This document shows positions 43,982 to 52,917 of a DNA stretch of 64,000 nt, one piece after another. Both the position numbers and the translations under genes were made by a program. The notes beneath the pieces are model-generated. The model was not told the origin of the DNA, made no database searches, and was given only the letters and a program-made list of their open reading frames with translations. Position 1 is the stretch's first letter, and the number at the start of each line of letters is the position of its first letter. The DNA comes from JAVBOO01 sp031550435. GTDB lineage: Bacteria; Bacillota; Clostridia; Lachnospirales; WRAX01. Location of the stretch: contig JAVBOO010000026.1 of the NCBI GenBank assembly GCA_031550435.1, forward strand, positions 97,498-161,497, given 5' to 3'.

Positions 43982-45631
43982 ATGAGTGCAGACGCAAAGT
44001 CAAAAATCAGGCAGCTCCTTCGCACATGGGAGCCGGAACAATTCAGCAGTTACCGCGAATCATACGATACTATGATGGCAAACGAAAACATGCCGCGTAT
44101 GATGCTTATTTCCTTTGTCGGAATTGTGACCGCCCTCGTCGTGCAATTCATATTTTACGATGCCCACACCATTTTACTGGCTACCTTGCCGCAGGGCGTG
44201 ACAGCGACGCTTTCTTTTGTTCCGGGATTCACGATTATATTACTCACACTCATGCTGTTTACGTCTTTATATATGAGCAGGAGCGGTGCCGAGGCAGGGG
44301 AAAAAAGAGTTTTGTTTTTCCTTGTGATGTTTTCTTTCATAACGCTCATGTCGGCGACATCGTTAATCGAAGTTCTTTGCAGCAGCTCGGTTTACACGTT
44401 TTTTGTCACATGCATAGCGATAATGGCCGTACCGTTTTATTCGAGCATAGCGACTATACTGCTCTTTTCGTATTTCGGCATTGCCTTTTGCGGGGCGGCG
44501 TTTGTCACGAACAGTTTTTCCGATCAGGATTTGGGCTTTAGGCTGTTTTTGTTTATTGTTGTCACACTTGCCGCCTTTATATTCAGAATGAGCTATAACA
44601 ACCATCAGATCAGGTCGTACACTGCGCTGCAAAAAATCGACGAATCCGGCAAAGAGATCCAAAAAGCGAATGAAACGCTTAAAACGCTTAACCTCGAACT
44701 CGAAAAGCTCTCGGCTACCGACCAGCTTACGAATATTTACAACAGGCGCGCTCTGGATGAGTACCTTGTTAAAACATGGAACGAGTGCCGCCGGTCCCGC
44801 CAGCCGATGACGCTCATAATGGTTGACATAGACAGGTTTAAGTACCTGAACGACAGCTTCGGCCATCAACGCGGAGATGATTGCCTGAGAACGGTTGCAG
44901 CCTGCATAAACGGATTTTTCAACCGTTCGGTTGATATGTTTGCCCGTTTCGGCGGGGAAGAATTTATGGCGATACTGCCTTTTACCTCCGGAGATTCCGT
45001 ACTGCCGCTTGCCGAGAAGATAAGAGTCGCCGTTCAGGAACTGAAAATACCGAATCCGCTGAGCGAGGCAGGGCCTTATGTAACAGTCAGCATGGGTCTT
45101 GCGTCCAGGTACGCGTACCAGATAGACTCGATTGCGGAGCTTGTTGACATTTGCGACAAAGCCTGCTATGCCGCCAAAAAAACAGGCAGAAACAGAATAG
45201 TGTCAAACACAGCGGCGGCGGCCGAAATTTTCGCCTACGCCTCAAGCGACCTTGGTCTTGAAGCCCTGTACGACAATTTAGAAGTTACGAACGTCATAAT
45301 AAAAATTAACACAGACTCGATTTTCCTGCTGGATCTCACCACCAGGTCAATTGTGTTCCAGCCCGACATAGTAAAGTACGTCGACCTCGAGTCTCCGACG
45401 CTAAAAGATGTCCACGATCTTATTGACATTGTAGCCGAGGATGAAAAGCCTTCTTTCCTGTCAATGGTGGATCAGGTTCTTGCCGCCGAGGACAGAAACC
45501 CGAGAGATACGGTATTTAGGCTGAAGACAAAACACGGCGGCTTTGTCAAAGCACTTATAAAAGTCGGTTATATCTATAACGACAAGCATGAACCGGTAAA
45601 AGCCGCCGGCTCCGTTAAATTCGTGGATTAG
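43982..45631 (+). CDS. Membrane-bound diguanylate cyclase (GGDEF) with C-terminal PAS-like domain
   Basis: This 549-residue protein has about six transmembrane helices (about 38-205), a short coiled coil (about 215-245), a GGDEF domain and a C-terminal PAS-like segment (about 430-549). The active site is GGEEF near residue 325. Five residues before it is RSVD, a canonical RxxD inhibitory site, so product feedback is expected. It makes cyclic di-GMP from GTP. The C-terminal placement of a PAS-like domain is less usual than an N-terminal one. GGAGG precedes the ATG. Single gene with its own promoter and a strong terminator. Confidence 0.92.
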   Translation: MSADAKSKIRQLLRTWEPEQFSSYRESYDTMMANENMPRMMLISFVGIVTALVVQFIFYDAHTILLATLPQGVTATLSFVPGFTIILLTLMLFTSLYMSRSGAEAGEKRVLFFLVMFSFITLMSATSLIEVLCSSSVYTFFVTCIAIMAVPFYSSIATILLFSYFGIAFCGAAFVTNSFSDQDLGFRLFLFIVVTLAAFIFRMSYNNHQIRSYTALQKIDESGKEIQKANETLKTLNLELEKLSATDQLTNIYNRRALDEYLVKTWNECRRSRQPMTLIMVDIDRFKYLNDSFGHQRGDDCLRTVAACINGFFNRSVDMFARFGGEEFMAILPFTSGDSVLPLAEKIRVAVQELKIPNPLSEAGPYVTVSMGLASRYAYQIDSIAELVDICDKACYAAKKTGRNRIVSNTAAAAEIFAYASSDLGLEALYDNLEVTNVIIKINTDSIFLLDLTTRSIVFQPDIVKYVDLESPTLKDVHDLIDIVAEDEKPSFLSMVDQVLAAEDRNPRDTVFRLKTKHGGFVKALIKVGYIYNDKHEPVKAAGSVKFVD

Positions 45632-45697
45632 GCATAATCGCTAGTGTTGAAAATTGTCATGCTCTTATTTTTTGCCTAAGAACTACAGTGTAACACC

Positions 45698-45731
45698 ACA
45701 CCCGACCGGGCTTGCCCGGTCGGGTGTTTTT
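45698..45731 (+). terminator. Strong terminator after the diguanylate cyclase gene
   Basis: The 14-bp perfect stem ACACCCGACCGGGC/GCCCGGTCGGGTGT with loop TT is followed by a T-run. A family B-like end (AGTGTTGAAAATTG, 45643-45656) lies just upstream. Confidence 0.93.
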
Positions 45732-45835
45732 CGCTCAAGGTTTCGGTACGCCCCCGCAGCATTGAAAACAGAGCCGAAAACGGGCTAAACGCCGATAAAA
45801 TAAGAAGACATTGATATATTGACACTATAAATTAT

Positions 45836-45864
45836 TTGTTTTTATCAAACATATGTGTTATACT
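45836..45864 (+). promoter_or_regulatory. Weak candidate promoter of the ftsK cluster
   Basis: TTGTTT (45836-45841) and TATACT (45859-45864) are 17 bp apart, 85 bp ahead of the ftsK start. The gap 45632-45949 holds no gene. A TGTCGAA (Spo0A-box-like) at 45917-45923 lies downstream of this promoter and may be chance. Confidence 0.4.
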
Positions 45865-45949
45865 GTGGCTGCCGTAATATTGATTTTTTCGTATAAGGCG
45901 CTTGTTATTATTCATTTGTCGAAATATATGTTCTCAAAGAGGTAGTTTC

Positions 45950-48643
45950 ATGGCTCAAAGAAAGAAAACTGTCTCGCCCGGAAAGGGCACGTCAGTCAAA
46001 AACCCTCATAAAGGCCGGCCCTCGGCAAAAAAGGCCGGGAAAGACGCGAAGGGCAAGGCCGCTCAAAGAAACGAGCGGGCATATACTGACCCTTCGCTTA
46101 AAGTTGAAGTCATCTCGATAATCGTTATTGCCGCGGCAGTTTTGCTCGCTGTGTTTTTGTTCTCAAAAAAAGGAATAGGATCGGGCGGAGAATTTATCTC
46201 CTCGTTCCTCGTCGGTCTTTTTGGCATAGGCGCCTATATACTCCCGTTCGCGATAATTATTACCTGCCTTGCGATTATTTTTGCCGACGGCATTAGGGTT
46301 CTGCGCTCTCATATTATTATGCTCGGTTCGTTCTTTTTTGCTATGATAAGCTCTTTGCATATCCTGACTGCCGATTTAGAGCTCAAATTTGAAAGTATCG
46401 GCTCTTATGTCGGCTATTATTACAAAGGGGCTTCCGCTTCGAACGGAGGTCTTGCGGGTGCTATGTTCGGCAACCTGCTTTACGGCATTCTCGGCAAAGC
46501 CGGAGCTCTCATAGTTCTTATAACCGCCGCAACGGTATTGCTCATACTCGTGACCGGGCGCTCTCTTTTCGCCTTGCTCGAAAAAATCAGGCGCAAGGCC
46601 GAAACCGCCGTTAAGCATCAGCGCAGAAAACTCAACCAAAGAAAACTGCTCTCCGCCGAAAAAGACCCGAGGCGCGACTTTGACGAGAGTTTCGGCGGCG
46701 GCTCCCAAGGCGGGTTAAAACGCTTTTTCAACCATAGGATAGAGCCGGAGGAATATGAGGACGACGAGGAAGAGCGGCAGCTTGATATAATGAACGCCAG
46801 GTTCGTGCAAAACGGCAGTTTTTCAAAAATAAGGCCGAAGCACGACCCCGAGCCAAAACCGCCGCTTTCTGACGATGATTTGTCGGAAGACGGTATAAAA
46901 GTTTTTAAAACATACTCCGAGAAAAAAGAAACGGAAAGGCTCGGCGAAAAGTACATACCGGACGAAGATACGGACGAACCGCCTTTTGATTGCGACGATG
47001 CGCCGAAAGAGCCCGAAGCCTCGCTGTCTAAAGCAGCCGAGGAAGAGGCGGCCGCCGCGCTCGCCGAAGTTCGCGATGATTTCAAAATCAAAATCAAAGG
47101 CATTGGAATAGAAGGGGCGGAACCGGGCGACGATGATGACGACGATGACGATTTCGGTATGCCGCGGCTTGAAGATGAATTTGAGGAAACAGTGCGCCCC
47201 CTCGAGGAATACGTCTACCCTCCGCTGAACCTTTTAAACGAAAACGACTACACGCCTTCGGTTTCGACCATGGTACAAATAAAGGAAAACTCAAAAAAAC
47301 TCGAAGACACGCTGCGCTCGTTCGGTGTAGAGGCAAGAGTTATAGCAGTCAGCAAAGGCCCGACGGTCACAAGATACGAGCTTTCCCCGGGTGTCGGCGT
47401 AAAAGTTAACAAAATATCCGGCCTTGCAGACGATCTCGCGCTTTCCCTGGCTGCAATGAGTATAAGAATAGAGGCTCCGATACCCGGCAAATCGGCTGTC
47501 GGCATTGAACTGCCGAACAAGGAAACCCAACCTGTATTTGTGCGCGAGGTTATAGACAGCCCGGAGTTCAACAACTCCGCGTCAAGGCTGACGTTTGCGG
47601 TCGGTAAAGATATAGCCGGCAATATTGTCGTATCTGACATAGCAAAAATGCCGCACTTGCTTATAGCCGGCTCCACAGGCTCCGGTAAGAGCGTCTGTAT
47701 AAACACGCTTATAACGAGCATACTTTACAAGGCTCGACCCGATGAGGTCAAGCTGCTGATGATAGACCCGAAGGTCGTTGAACTCAGCGTTTATAACGGC
47801 ATACCGCATTTGCTGATACCCGTGGTCACAGACCCAAAAAAAGCCGCCGGCGCGCTTAACTGGGCAGTTATAGAAATGGAGCGCCGTTACGCGCTCTTGG
47901 CGAGCGTAAACGTGCGAGACCTAAAGGGTTACAACGCAGCCGCTCACGGACTCGGACAGACCCCGCTGCCGCAGATAGTCATCATTATAGACGAGCTTGC
48001 CGATCTTATGATGTCGTCCGGCAAGGAAGTCGAAGAATACATATGCCGCATAGCTCAAAAAGCGAGGGCGGCAGGCATACACCTTATTATCGCGACACAG
48101 AGGCCTTCAGTTAACGTCATAACCGGAACGATTAAAGCAAACGTCGGCTCTAGACTTGCATTTGCCGTGACTTCCGGCATAGATTCCCGGACTATACTCG
48201 ACCAGATCGGCGCAGAACGCCTGCTCGGAAAAGGCGACATGCTTTTCTCCCCGATGGGGCTTTCGAAACCGCAAAGAATACAGGGCGCTTTTATTTCCGA
48301 CAAAGAAGTCGAGCAGCTTGTTGAATTCTTAAAGAGCGAATACGACCATGTATACGACCCGGCTATGGTTGACGAGATAACCGCACCCGCCGCAAAGGAA
48401 AAGAGCGAACAGGAATCCGAGATGAGCGACCAGTTTATCGACGCGGTCGAGCTGATACTCGAAAAAGAAAAAGCTTCGACCTCAATGCTTCAACGCTATT
48501 TCCGCATTGGCTATAACTCTGCGGCAAGGCTCATGGAAGAACTCGAGAACAGAGGTATTGTCGGACCCGAGGACGGAGTTAAACCAAGAAAAATACTTGT
48601 GACAAGAACAGAATGGGAAATGCATATATTGCCGCGGAAGTAA
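45950..48643 (+). CDS. ftsK: DNA translocase FtsK/SpoIIIE
   Basis: This 897-residue translocase pumps DNA through the division or sporulation septum. Four N-terminal transmembrane helices (about 45-200) are followed by an acidic linker (about 230-420, including a run of Asp near 390). The motor has Walker A GSTGSGKS at about 574 and Walker B IIIIDELADLMM, and a winged-helix gamma domain ends the protein (STSMLQRYFRIGYNSAARLMEELE). AAAGAGGT precedes the ATG at 45950; the frame is open 16 codons further. With one homologue visible it may serve both vegetative and sporulation roles. Confidence 0.95.
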   Translation: MAQRKKTVSPGKGTSVKNPHKGRPSAKKAGKDAKGKAAQRNERAYTDPSLKVEVISIIVIAAAVLLAVFLFSKKGIGSGGEFISSFLVGLFGIGAYILPFAIIITCLAIIFADGIRVLRSHIIMLGSFFFAMISSLHILTADLELKFESIGSYVGYYYKGASASNGGLAGAMFGNLLYGILGKAGALIVLITAATVLLILVTGRSLFALLEKIRRKAETAVKHQRRKLNQRKLLSAEKDPRRDFDESFGGGSQGGLKRFFNHRIEPEEYEDDEEERQLDIMNARFVQNGSFSKIRPKHDPEPKPPLSDDDLSEDGIKVFKTYSEKKETERLGEKYIPDEDTDEPPFDCDDAPKEPEASLSKAAEEEAAAALAEVRDDFKIKIKGIGIEGAEPGDDDDDDDDFGMPRLEDEFEETVRPLEEYVYPPLNLLNENDYTPSVSTMVQIKENSKKLEDTLRSFGVEARVIAVSKGPTVTRYELSPGVGVKVNKISGLADDLALSLAAMSIRIEAPIPGKSAVGIELPNKETQPVFVREVIDSPEFNNSASRLTFAVGKDIAGNIVVSDIAKMPHLLIAGSTGSGKSVCINTLITSILYKARPDEVKLLMIDPKVVELSVYNGIPHLLIPVVTDPKKAAGALNWAVIEMERRYALLASVNVRDLKGYNAAAHGLGQTPLPQIVIIIDELADLMMSSGKEVEEYICRIAQKARAAGIHLIIATQRPSVNVITGTIKANVGSRLAFAVTSGIDSRTILDQIGAERLLGKGDMLFSPMGLSKPQRIQGAFISDKEVEQLVEFLKSEYDHVYDPAMVDEITAPAAKEKSEQESEMSDQFIDAVELILEKEKASTSMLQRYFRIGYNSAARLMEELENRGIVGPEDGVKPRKILVTRTEWEMHILPRK

Positions 48644-48676
48644 AACGCCGCAAAACTTTTTGGGGAGAGAATTATT

Positions 48677-49525
48677 TTGGGTATTATAATAGACGGGAAA
48701 AAAATATCGTCCGAGATAAAGGAACAGCTTAAAAACCGCACGGCTGAGCTTGCGGCGGCAGGTAAACGTCCTCCTTGCCTGACTGTCATAATAGTCGGCG
48801 ACGATGGGGCTTCAAAGGTTTATGTCGCAAACAACGAAAAAACCTGTAAAAACGCCGGCTTTAAGTCTGTTACACACAGACTGCCGGAACAGACGACAGA
48901 GCGGGAGCTTCTCGAATTTATCGACAGGCTCGACAACGACCCCGAAACGGACGGTATACTCATACAGCTTCCTCTGCCAAAGCATATAAACGAAGAGAAT
49001 GTTCTGCTGAGGATTGACCCTTCAAAAGACGTAGACGGCTTCCATCCTTATAATACGGGGCTTTTGGCTCAGGGCCGCCCTATACTGCCGCCCTGTACCC
49101 CTTCGGGAGTTATAGAGCTTTTAAAACGTCAGGGCATTGAGATCGAAGGCAAGCATTGCGTCGTTATCGGCAGAAGCAACATAGTCGGCAAGCCGGCGGC
49201 CCTGCTTTTAATGCAGGAAAACGGAACGGTAACAGTCTGCCACTCACGCACAAAGAATCTGGCAGATATTTGCCGCTCGGCGGATATACTCGTTGCGGCT
49301 GTCGGAAAGCCCGAGTTTGTTAAAGCCGATATGGTAAAAGACGGCGCGGTTGTTATTGATGTCGGCGTGCACAGGCTCAATGACGGCAAGCTTTGCGGAG
49401 ACGTCGACTTTGAGGGCTGCAAAGATAAAGCATCTTATATAACCCCCGTTCCCGGCGGTGTAGGCTCGATGACAGTCGCAATGCTGCTCAAAAACTGCAT
49501 GACTGCCTATGAAAGCAAAAACTGA
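48677..49525 (+). CDS. folD: Methylenetetrahydrofolate dehydrogenase/cyclohydrolase
   Basis: This 282-residue bifunctional enzyme interconverts 5,10-methylene-, methenyl- and 10-formyl-tetrahydrofolate. The active-site region VYVANNEKTCKNAGF (Lys of the YxxxK motif), ILIQLPLPKHI and PVPGGVGSMTVAML are diagnostic. The start is TTG at 48677, chosen because GGGGAGAG lies 8 bases upstream and no other start fits the conserved N-terminus. Codirectional with ftsK. Confidence 0.95.
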   Translation: MGIIIDGKKISSEIKEQLKNRTAELAAAGKRPPCLTVIIVGDDGASKVYVANNEKTCKNAGFKSVTHRLPEQTTERELLEFIDRLDNDPETDGILIQLPLPKHINEENVLLRIDPSKDVDGFHPYNTGLLAQGRPILPPCTPSGVIELLKRQGIEIEGKHCVVIGRSNIVGKPAALLLMQENGTVTVCHSRTKNLADICRSADILVAAVGKPEFVKADMVKDGAVVIDVGVHRLNDGKLCGDVDFEGCKDKASYITPVPGGVGSMTVAMLLKNCMTAYESKN

Positions 49526-49691
49526 TCGTATGCCTGATTGTTATCGAGTCGACGATTAAAGCGCATGGTCTGATCGGGGCGGAAATGACGTAAGCACAGC
49601 CGTACTGCTTGCTGCGGTACTAAACCGTACGTTTTGCCGGCAATAATAACCGGCCTTCGCAGCTTATATAAAAGCTTTTTGGCGGCATAAC

Positions 49692-49722
49692 CCCCTTTAA
49701 TTCTCAGAATTAGAGAAAGGGG
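49692..49722 (+). promoter_or_regulatory. Leader hairpin upstream of rimO
   Basis: CCCCTTTAATTCT pairs with AGAATTAGAGAAAGGGG (imperfect), 30 bp before the rimO start. A smaller hairpin (AGCTT-N6-AAGCTTTTT) lies upstream at about 49659-49681 and may end the folD transcript. Together they suggest a processed or attenuated junction. No known riboswitch is recognised. Confidence 0.4.
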
Positions 49723-49752
49723 AGATTAATAACTTTTTCGGAGGAAATATTC

Positions 49753-51105
49753 TTGGATGATATCAAAAATGTTGCGCTCGTTTCCTTGGGCTGCGATAAA
49801 AATCTTTTGGATTCGGAAGTAATGATAGGACTTTTGCGAGAGGGCGGCTATAATACGACCGACGATTTGAAAAACGCGGATGCAATTGTTCTTAATACCT
49901 GCGGCTTTTTGGAGTCGGCAGTCGCTGAGGGCTTTGAAACCGCTCTTGAGCTTTTGCGCTATAAAACAAAGGGCATCGGAGTCTGCAGGACTTTTGTACT
50001 GACCGGCTGTATGGCTACGCGCTATAAAAACGAAATCTTTGAAACAATACCCGGTGTCGATGCTATAGTCGGAGCTGCCGACTACGATAAGATCTGCGAT
50101 GTTGTCGGCGGAGCAAAGTCAAAGTCGGACAAGTCATGCATAACCGATATAAACAGAAACGTAGCAGACGAGAAAAAACTTAAGCGCGTTGTTTCAACGC
50201 CGAAGCACTACGCCTATATAAAAATCGCAGAAGGCTGCGACAATCACTGTACCTACTGCACCATTCCCTCTATAAGAGGCAAATACCGCAGCAGGAAAAA
50301 AGAATCGCTGACAGAGGAAGCGAGGTCACTGGCGCAAGGCGGCGTTAAAGAGCTTATACTCGTCGCCCAGGACACATCGCGTTACGGCAGCGATATATAC
50401 GGAAAATCCGTTTTACATGAGCTGGTACGCGAATTTTCGGAAATCGGCGGCATTGAATTTATACGCATACTGTATTGCTACCCCGAGCATATTACCGACG
50501 AATTGATTGCCGAGATGGCAAGCAACCCGAAAGTTGTTCACTACATCGACATGCCGATACAGCACACCGAAGATGAGGTGCTAAAACGCATGGGCAGAAG
50601 AAGCACAAAACGGCAAATAACAGAAGTCGTCGGGAAGCTCCGCGCCGCAATGCCGGACATTTCGATACGTACAACCGTTATCGCGGGCTTCCCCGGCGAG
50701 ACGGGCACACAGTTTTCCGGCATGATAAAATTCTTGCAGGATATCAAATTTGACAGACTCGGCGCTTTTGCCTACTCGAAGGAGGAGGGAACTCCCGCCG
50801 CAAACCTTGACGGTTATATAGGAGCCAAGGAGCGCGAAAAAAGAGCCGAAGCCGTTATGGCGGCTCAGGAAGATATAATTGCCGCGCTAAACGAAGAAAA
50901 GCTCGGCAAGGTTTTTGACGTTATCATTGACGAAAAACTGGAAAACGAGGATGTATACTGCGGAAGAACCTATGCCGACGCGCCGCAGATTGACACACTC
51001 GTGTATATAGAACACAGCGGTAAGCTGGATCAGGGCAGCGTGGTAAAGGTTAAAATTACAGAAAACGACGTGTACGATCTGATAGGCGTTATTGACCGGA
51101 TTTGA
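49753..51105 (+). CDS. rimO: Ribosomal protein S12 methylthiotransferase
   Basis: This 450-residue radical-SAM enzyme adds a methylthio group to Asp of ribosomal protein S12. The UPF0004 domain cysteines are in LGCDKNLLDSEVM, NTCGFLESA and TGCMA. The radical-SAM motif is GCDNHCTYCTIPSIRG, and a TRAM domain ends the protein. DKNLLDSE is typical of RimO rather than MiaB. The start is TTG with GGAGG upstream. It overlaps the start region of pgsA. Confidence 0.95.
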   Translation: MDDIKNVALVSLGCDKNLLDSEVMIGLLREGGYNTTDDLKNADAIVLNTCGFLESAVAEGFETALELLRYKTKGIGVCRTFVLTGCMATRYKNEIFETIPGVDAIVGAADYDKICDVVGGAKSKSDKSCITDINRNVADEKKLKRVVSTPKHYAYIKIAEGCDNHCTYCTIPSIRGKYRSRKKESLTEEARSLAQGGVKELILVAQDTSRYGSDIYGKSVLHELVREFSEIGGIEFIRILYCYPEHITDELIAEMASNPKVVHYIDMPIQHTEDEVLKRMGRRSTKRQITEVVGKLRAAMPDISIRTTVIAGFPGETGTQFSGMIKFLQDIKFDRLGAFAYSKEEGTPAANLDGYIGAKEREKRAEAVMAAQEDIIAALNEEKLGKVFDVIIDEKLENEDVYCGRTYADAPQIDTLVYIEHSGKLDQGSVVKVKITENDVYDLIGVIDRI

Positions 51106-51122
51106 GAAACGGAGGAAATATC

Positions 51123-51668
51123 ATGAAGCTTAACCTAGCGAACAAGCTCACACTTTTGAGGGTATTTTTGATACCCGTGTTCCTCGTTCTTCTTTTGGGA
51201 GGCTTTCTGTCGGAAACAGCTTCAAATTATTCGGCTGCCGCAATCTTCATACTGGCCGCGCTGACGGACACGCTTGACGGCTATATCGCAAGAAGCCGGA
51301 ACATGATTACGGATCTCGGCAAATTTATGGATCCTCTTGCCGACAAACTGCTTGTATGCTCGGCTCTTATCGCTTTTGTCGAGCTTGACAGGCTCGCGGC
51401 ATGGATAGTAATAGTTATTATATCCAGAGAGTTCATTGTGACCGGTTTCAGAGCAATTGCCGCGGGTAAAAATCTCGTGCTTGCCGCGGGCTTTTCCGGC
51501 AAACTTAAAACAGTGTGCCAGATGCTGATGACGGTCGCGCTGCTTTTGAACTTTAACAATGAAATATTCGGGATAGTATGCAACATTTTGATTGCGGCAA
51601 GCGTTGTATTGACAATATATTCGGCCTGCGAATACATCGTTAAAAATATCAACGTCTTGAGGGGATGA
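51123..51668 (+). CDS. pgsA: CDP-diacylglycerol-glycerol-3-phosphate 3-phosphatidyltransferase
   Basis: This 181-residue membrane enzyme makes phosphatidylglycerol phosphate. The CDP-alcohol phosphotransferase motif D-x2-D-G-x2-A-R-x8-G-x3-D-x3-D is complete in DTLDGYIARSRNMITDLG and FMDPLADK. Several transmembrane helices are present. The ATG at 51123 follows GGAGG by 7 bases; an upstream TTG at 51102 overlaps rimO and is not needed. Confidence 0.95.
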   Translation: MKLNLANKLTLLRVFLIPVFLVLLLGGFLSETASNYSAAAIFILAALTDTLDGYIARSRNMITDLGKFMDPLADKLLVCSALIAFVELDRLAAWIVIVIISREFIVTGFRAIAAGKNLVLAAGFSGKLKTVCQMLMTVALLLNFNNEIFGIVCNILIAASVVLTIYSACEYIVKNINVLRG

Positions 51669-51672
51669 TATC

Positions 51673-52917
51673 ATGAAAAATCACCTAACGGCCGCCGCCG
51701 TGTGTCTTGCTCTTTGCCTCGGGCTTTCGGCCTGTTCCGCTTTTAACTACAGGGATAAGTCTGATGCCTCGAGCATCCCTCTGATACTCGACGGTGAAGC
51801 TTCCCCGAGCGGCACGGCTTCGGATAACACTCCCTCTTCAACCCCCGCAGTTACGCCGCTTCCGACGTTTAACCCTCACGCAACCGCCGCGCCGGGAGAC
51901 AGCGAAAAGCCCGCAGATTCAACTTCTGTATCCGCTCCGTCTTACGACGGCCTGAGCGCGGACATCAAAAAAGCGGCAACCGAATTGCTTTTGCAGTTTC
52001 CGACGCTTTATGCCCCGGATGAAATCTACTACGGGAAGCTCGTCGAAGCGTTTTCTCCTCACGAGGCCGCAATCATAATCACAGGCTCGTCAAGCCTCAT
52101 AGATATCAACTCGGACGGTATACCGGAACTGTTTGTGTACAATAATTATTACGAGTCCGGAAACATGGACATGTATATATTCAAGAACGGAAAATACCGT
52201 TTCGCGGAACGTCTCGACTGCGGTGTTTTTTACGGAAAAAGCGACGGCACGGTGTATTTCGACCCTTCGAATGTTGCATACGGTGCTTTGGAGGTTTATA
52301 AAGTCAGTCTGGGTGAAAACGGGCTCGAAAAGACCTGCCTGTACTATTACGACGGCTCGCCCGACAATTATATAAACACATTTAACAACGATACAGAAAA
52401 ATTTGGAAGCGAGAGAGCATATGAATATAACGAACTTATGGCTCCCGCACTTGACCCGGACTGTTACGAGCTGCAGCAATACGAAGCGGAAACGCTTAAA
52501 TACGAGCTGGCAAAAAGCTCTGGCGATTTCTTTGCGGACAAGTCCTCCGGAACGCGCGTTACCGTAAATTGCAGAAAGGTGCCGCCTTCCAAGGTCAAGT
52601 TCGACGCGGAAGGAAACGTACTGCTCCCTATGAGCATACTTATTAGCCCAAAGATTTATACGATAACAGCTTCTGAGAATAATACATACAGAGTGCAGAA
52701 CGACTATGTTGACCTTAGCTTCTCGGTCGGAAACGATATATTGCTTCTGTTTAACGAAATAACTCAGCTTCCCGGCAAAATCGAGATACTCGACGGAGAA
52801 ATTTATCTTCCGCTCGAAATTATGACGGATATTCTTTCAGGTTTTATCGCCGAACCCGAGGGCTGCAATCTTTTATATGTCGCGGGCTTCTCCTTCGACA
52901 ATACTTGGAGTGATTAA
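51673..52917 (+). CDS. Lipoprotein with calcium-loop motif and stalk-like C-terminal domain
   Basis: This 414-residue lipoprotein has a lipobox LSAC with Cys21. A Ser/Thr/Pro-rich linker (about 35-95) leads to a middle domain with DINSDGIPELFVYNNY, a Ca-type DxNxDG loop. The C-terminal region (about 295-410; MSILISPKIYTI, GEIYLPLEIMTDIL) resembles the stalk domain of copper amine oxidase N-terminal type. It lies tightly between pgsA and cinA (4 bp, and 0 bp to the next start), an unusual place for a surface protein. Function unknown. Confidence 0.75.
   Translation: MKNHLTAAAVCLALCLGLSACSAFNYRDKSDASSIPLILDGEASPSGTASDNTPSSTPAVTPLPTFNPHATAAPGDSEKPADSTSVSAPSYDGLSADIKKAATELLLQFPTLYAPDEIYYGKLVEAFSPHEAAIIITGSSSLIDINSDGIPELFVYNNYYESGNMDMYIFKNGKYRFAERLDCGVFYGKSDGTVYFDPSNVAYGALEVYKVSLGENGLEKTCLYYYDGSPDNYINTFNNDTEKFGSERAYEYNELMAPALDPDCYELQQYEAETLKYELAKSSGDFFADKSSGTRVTVNCRKVPPSKVKFDAEGNVLLPMSILISPKIYTITASENNTYRVQNDYVDLSFSVGNDILLLFNEITQLPGKIEILDGEIYLPLEIMTDILSGFIAEPEGCNLLYVAGFSFDNTWSD

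Noticed and set aside
45917..45923. Spo0A-box-like TGTCGAA in the ftsK leader
   Set aside because: A seven-base motif is expected several times by chance in this window, and it lies downstream of the candidate promoter.
16041..49560. Short shared sequence GAGGCGACAATTAAAC at 16043 and 38406, with a looser match at 49545
   Set aside because: A 16-base match within 64 kb is near chance expectation; kept only as a note in the intergenic entries.
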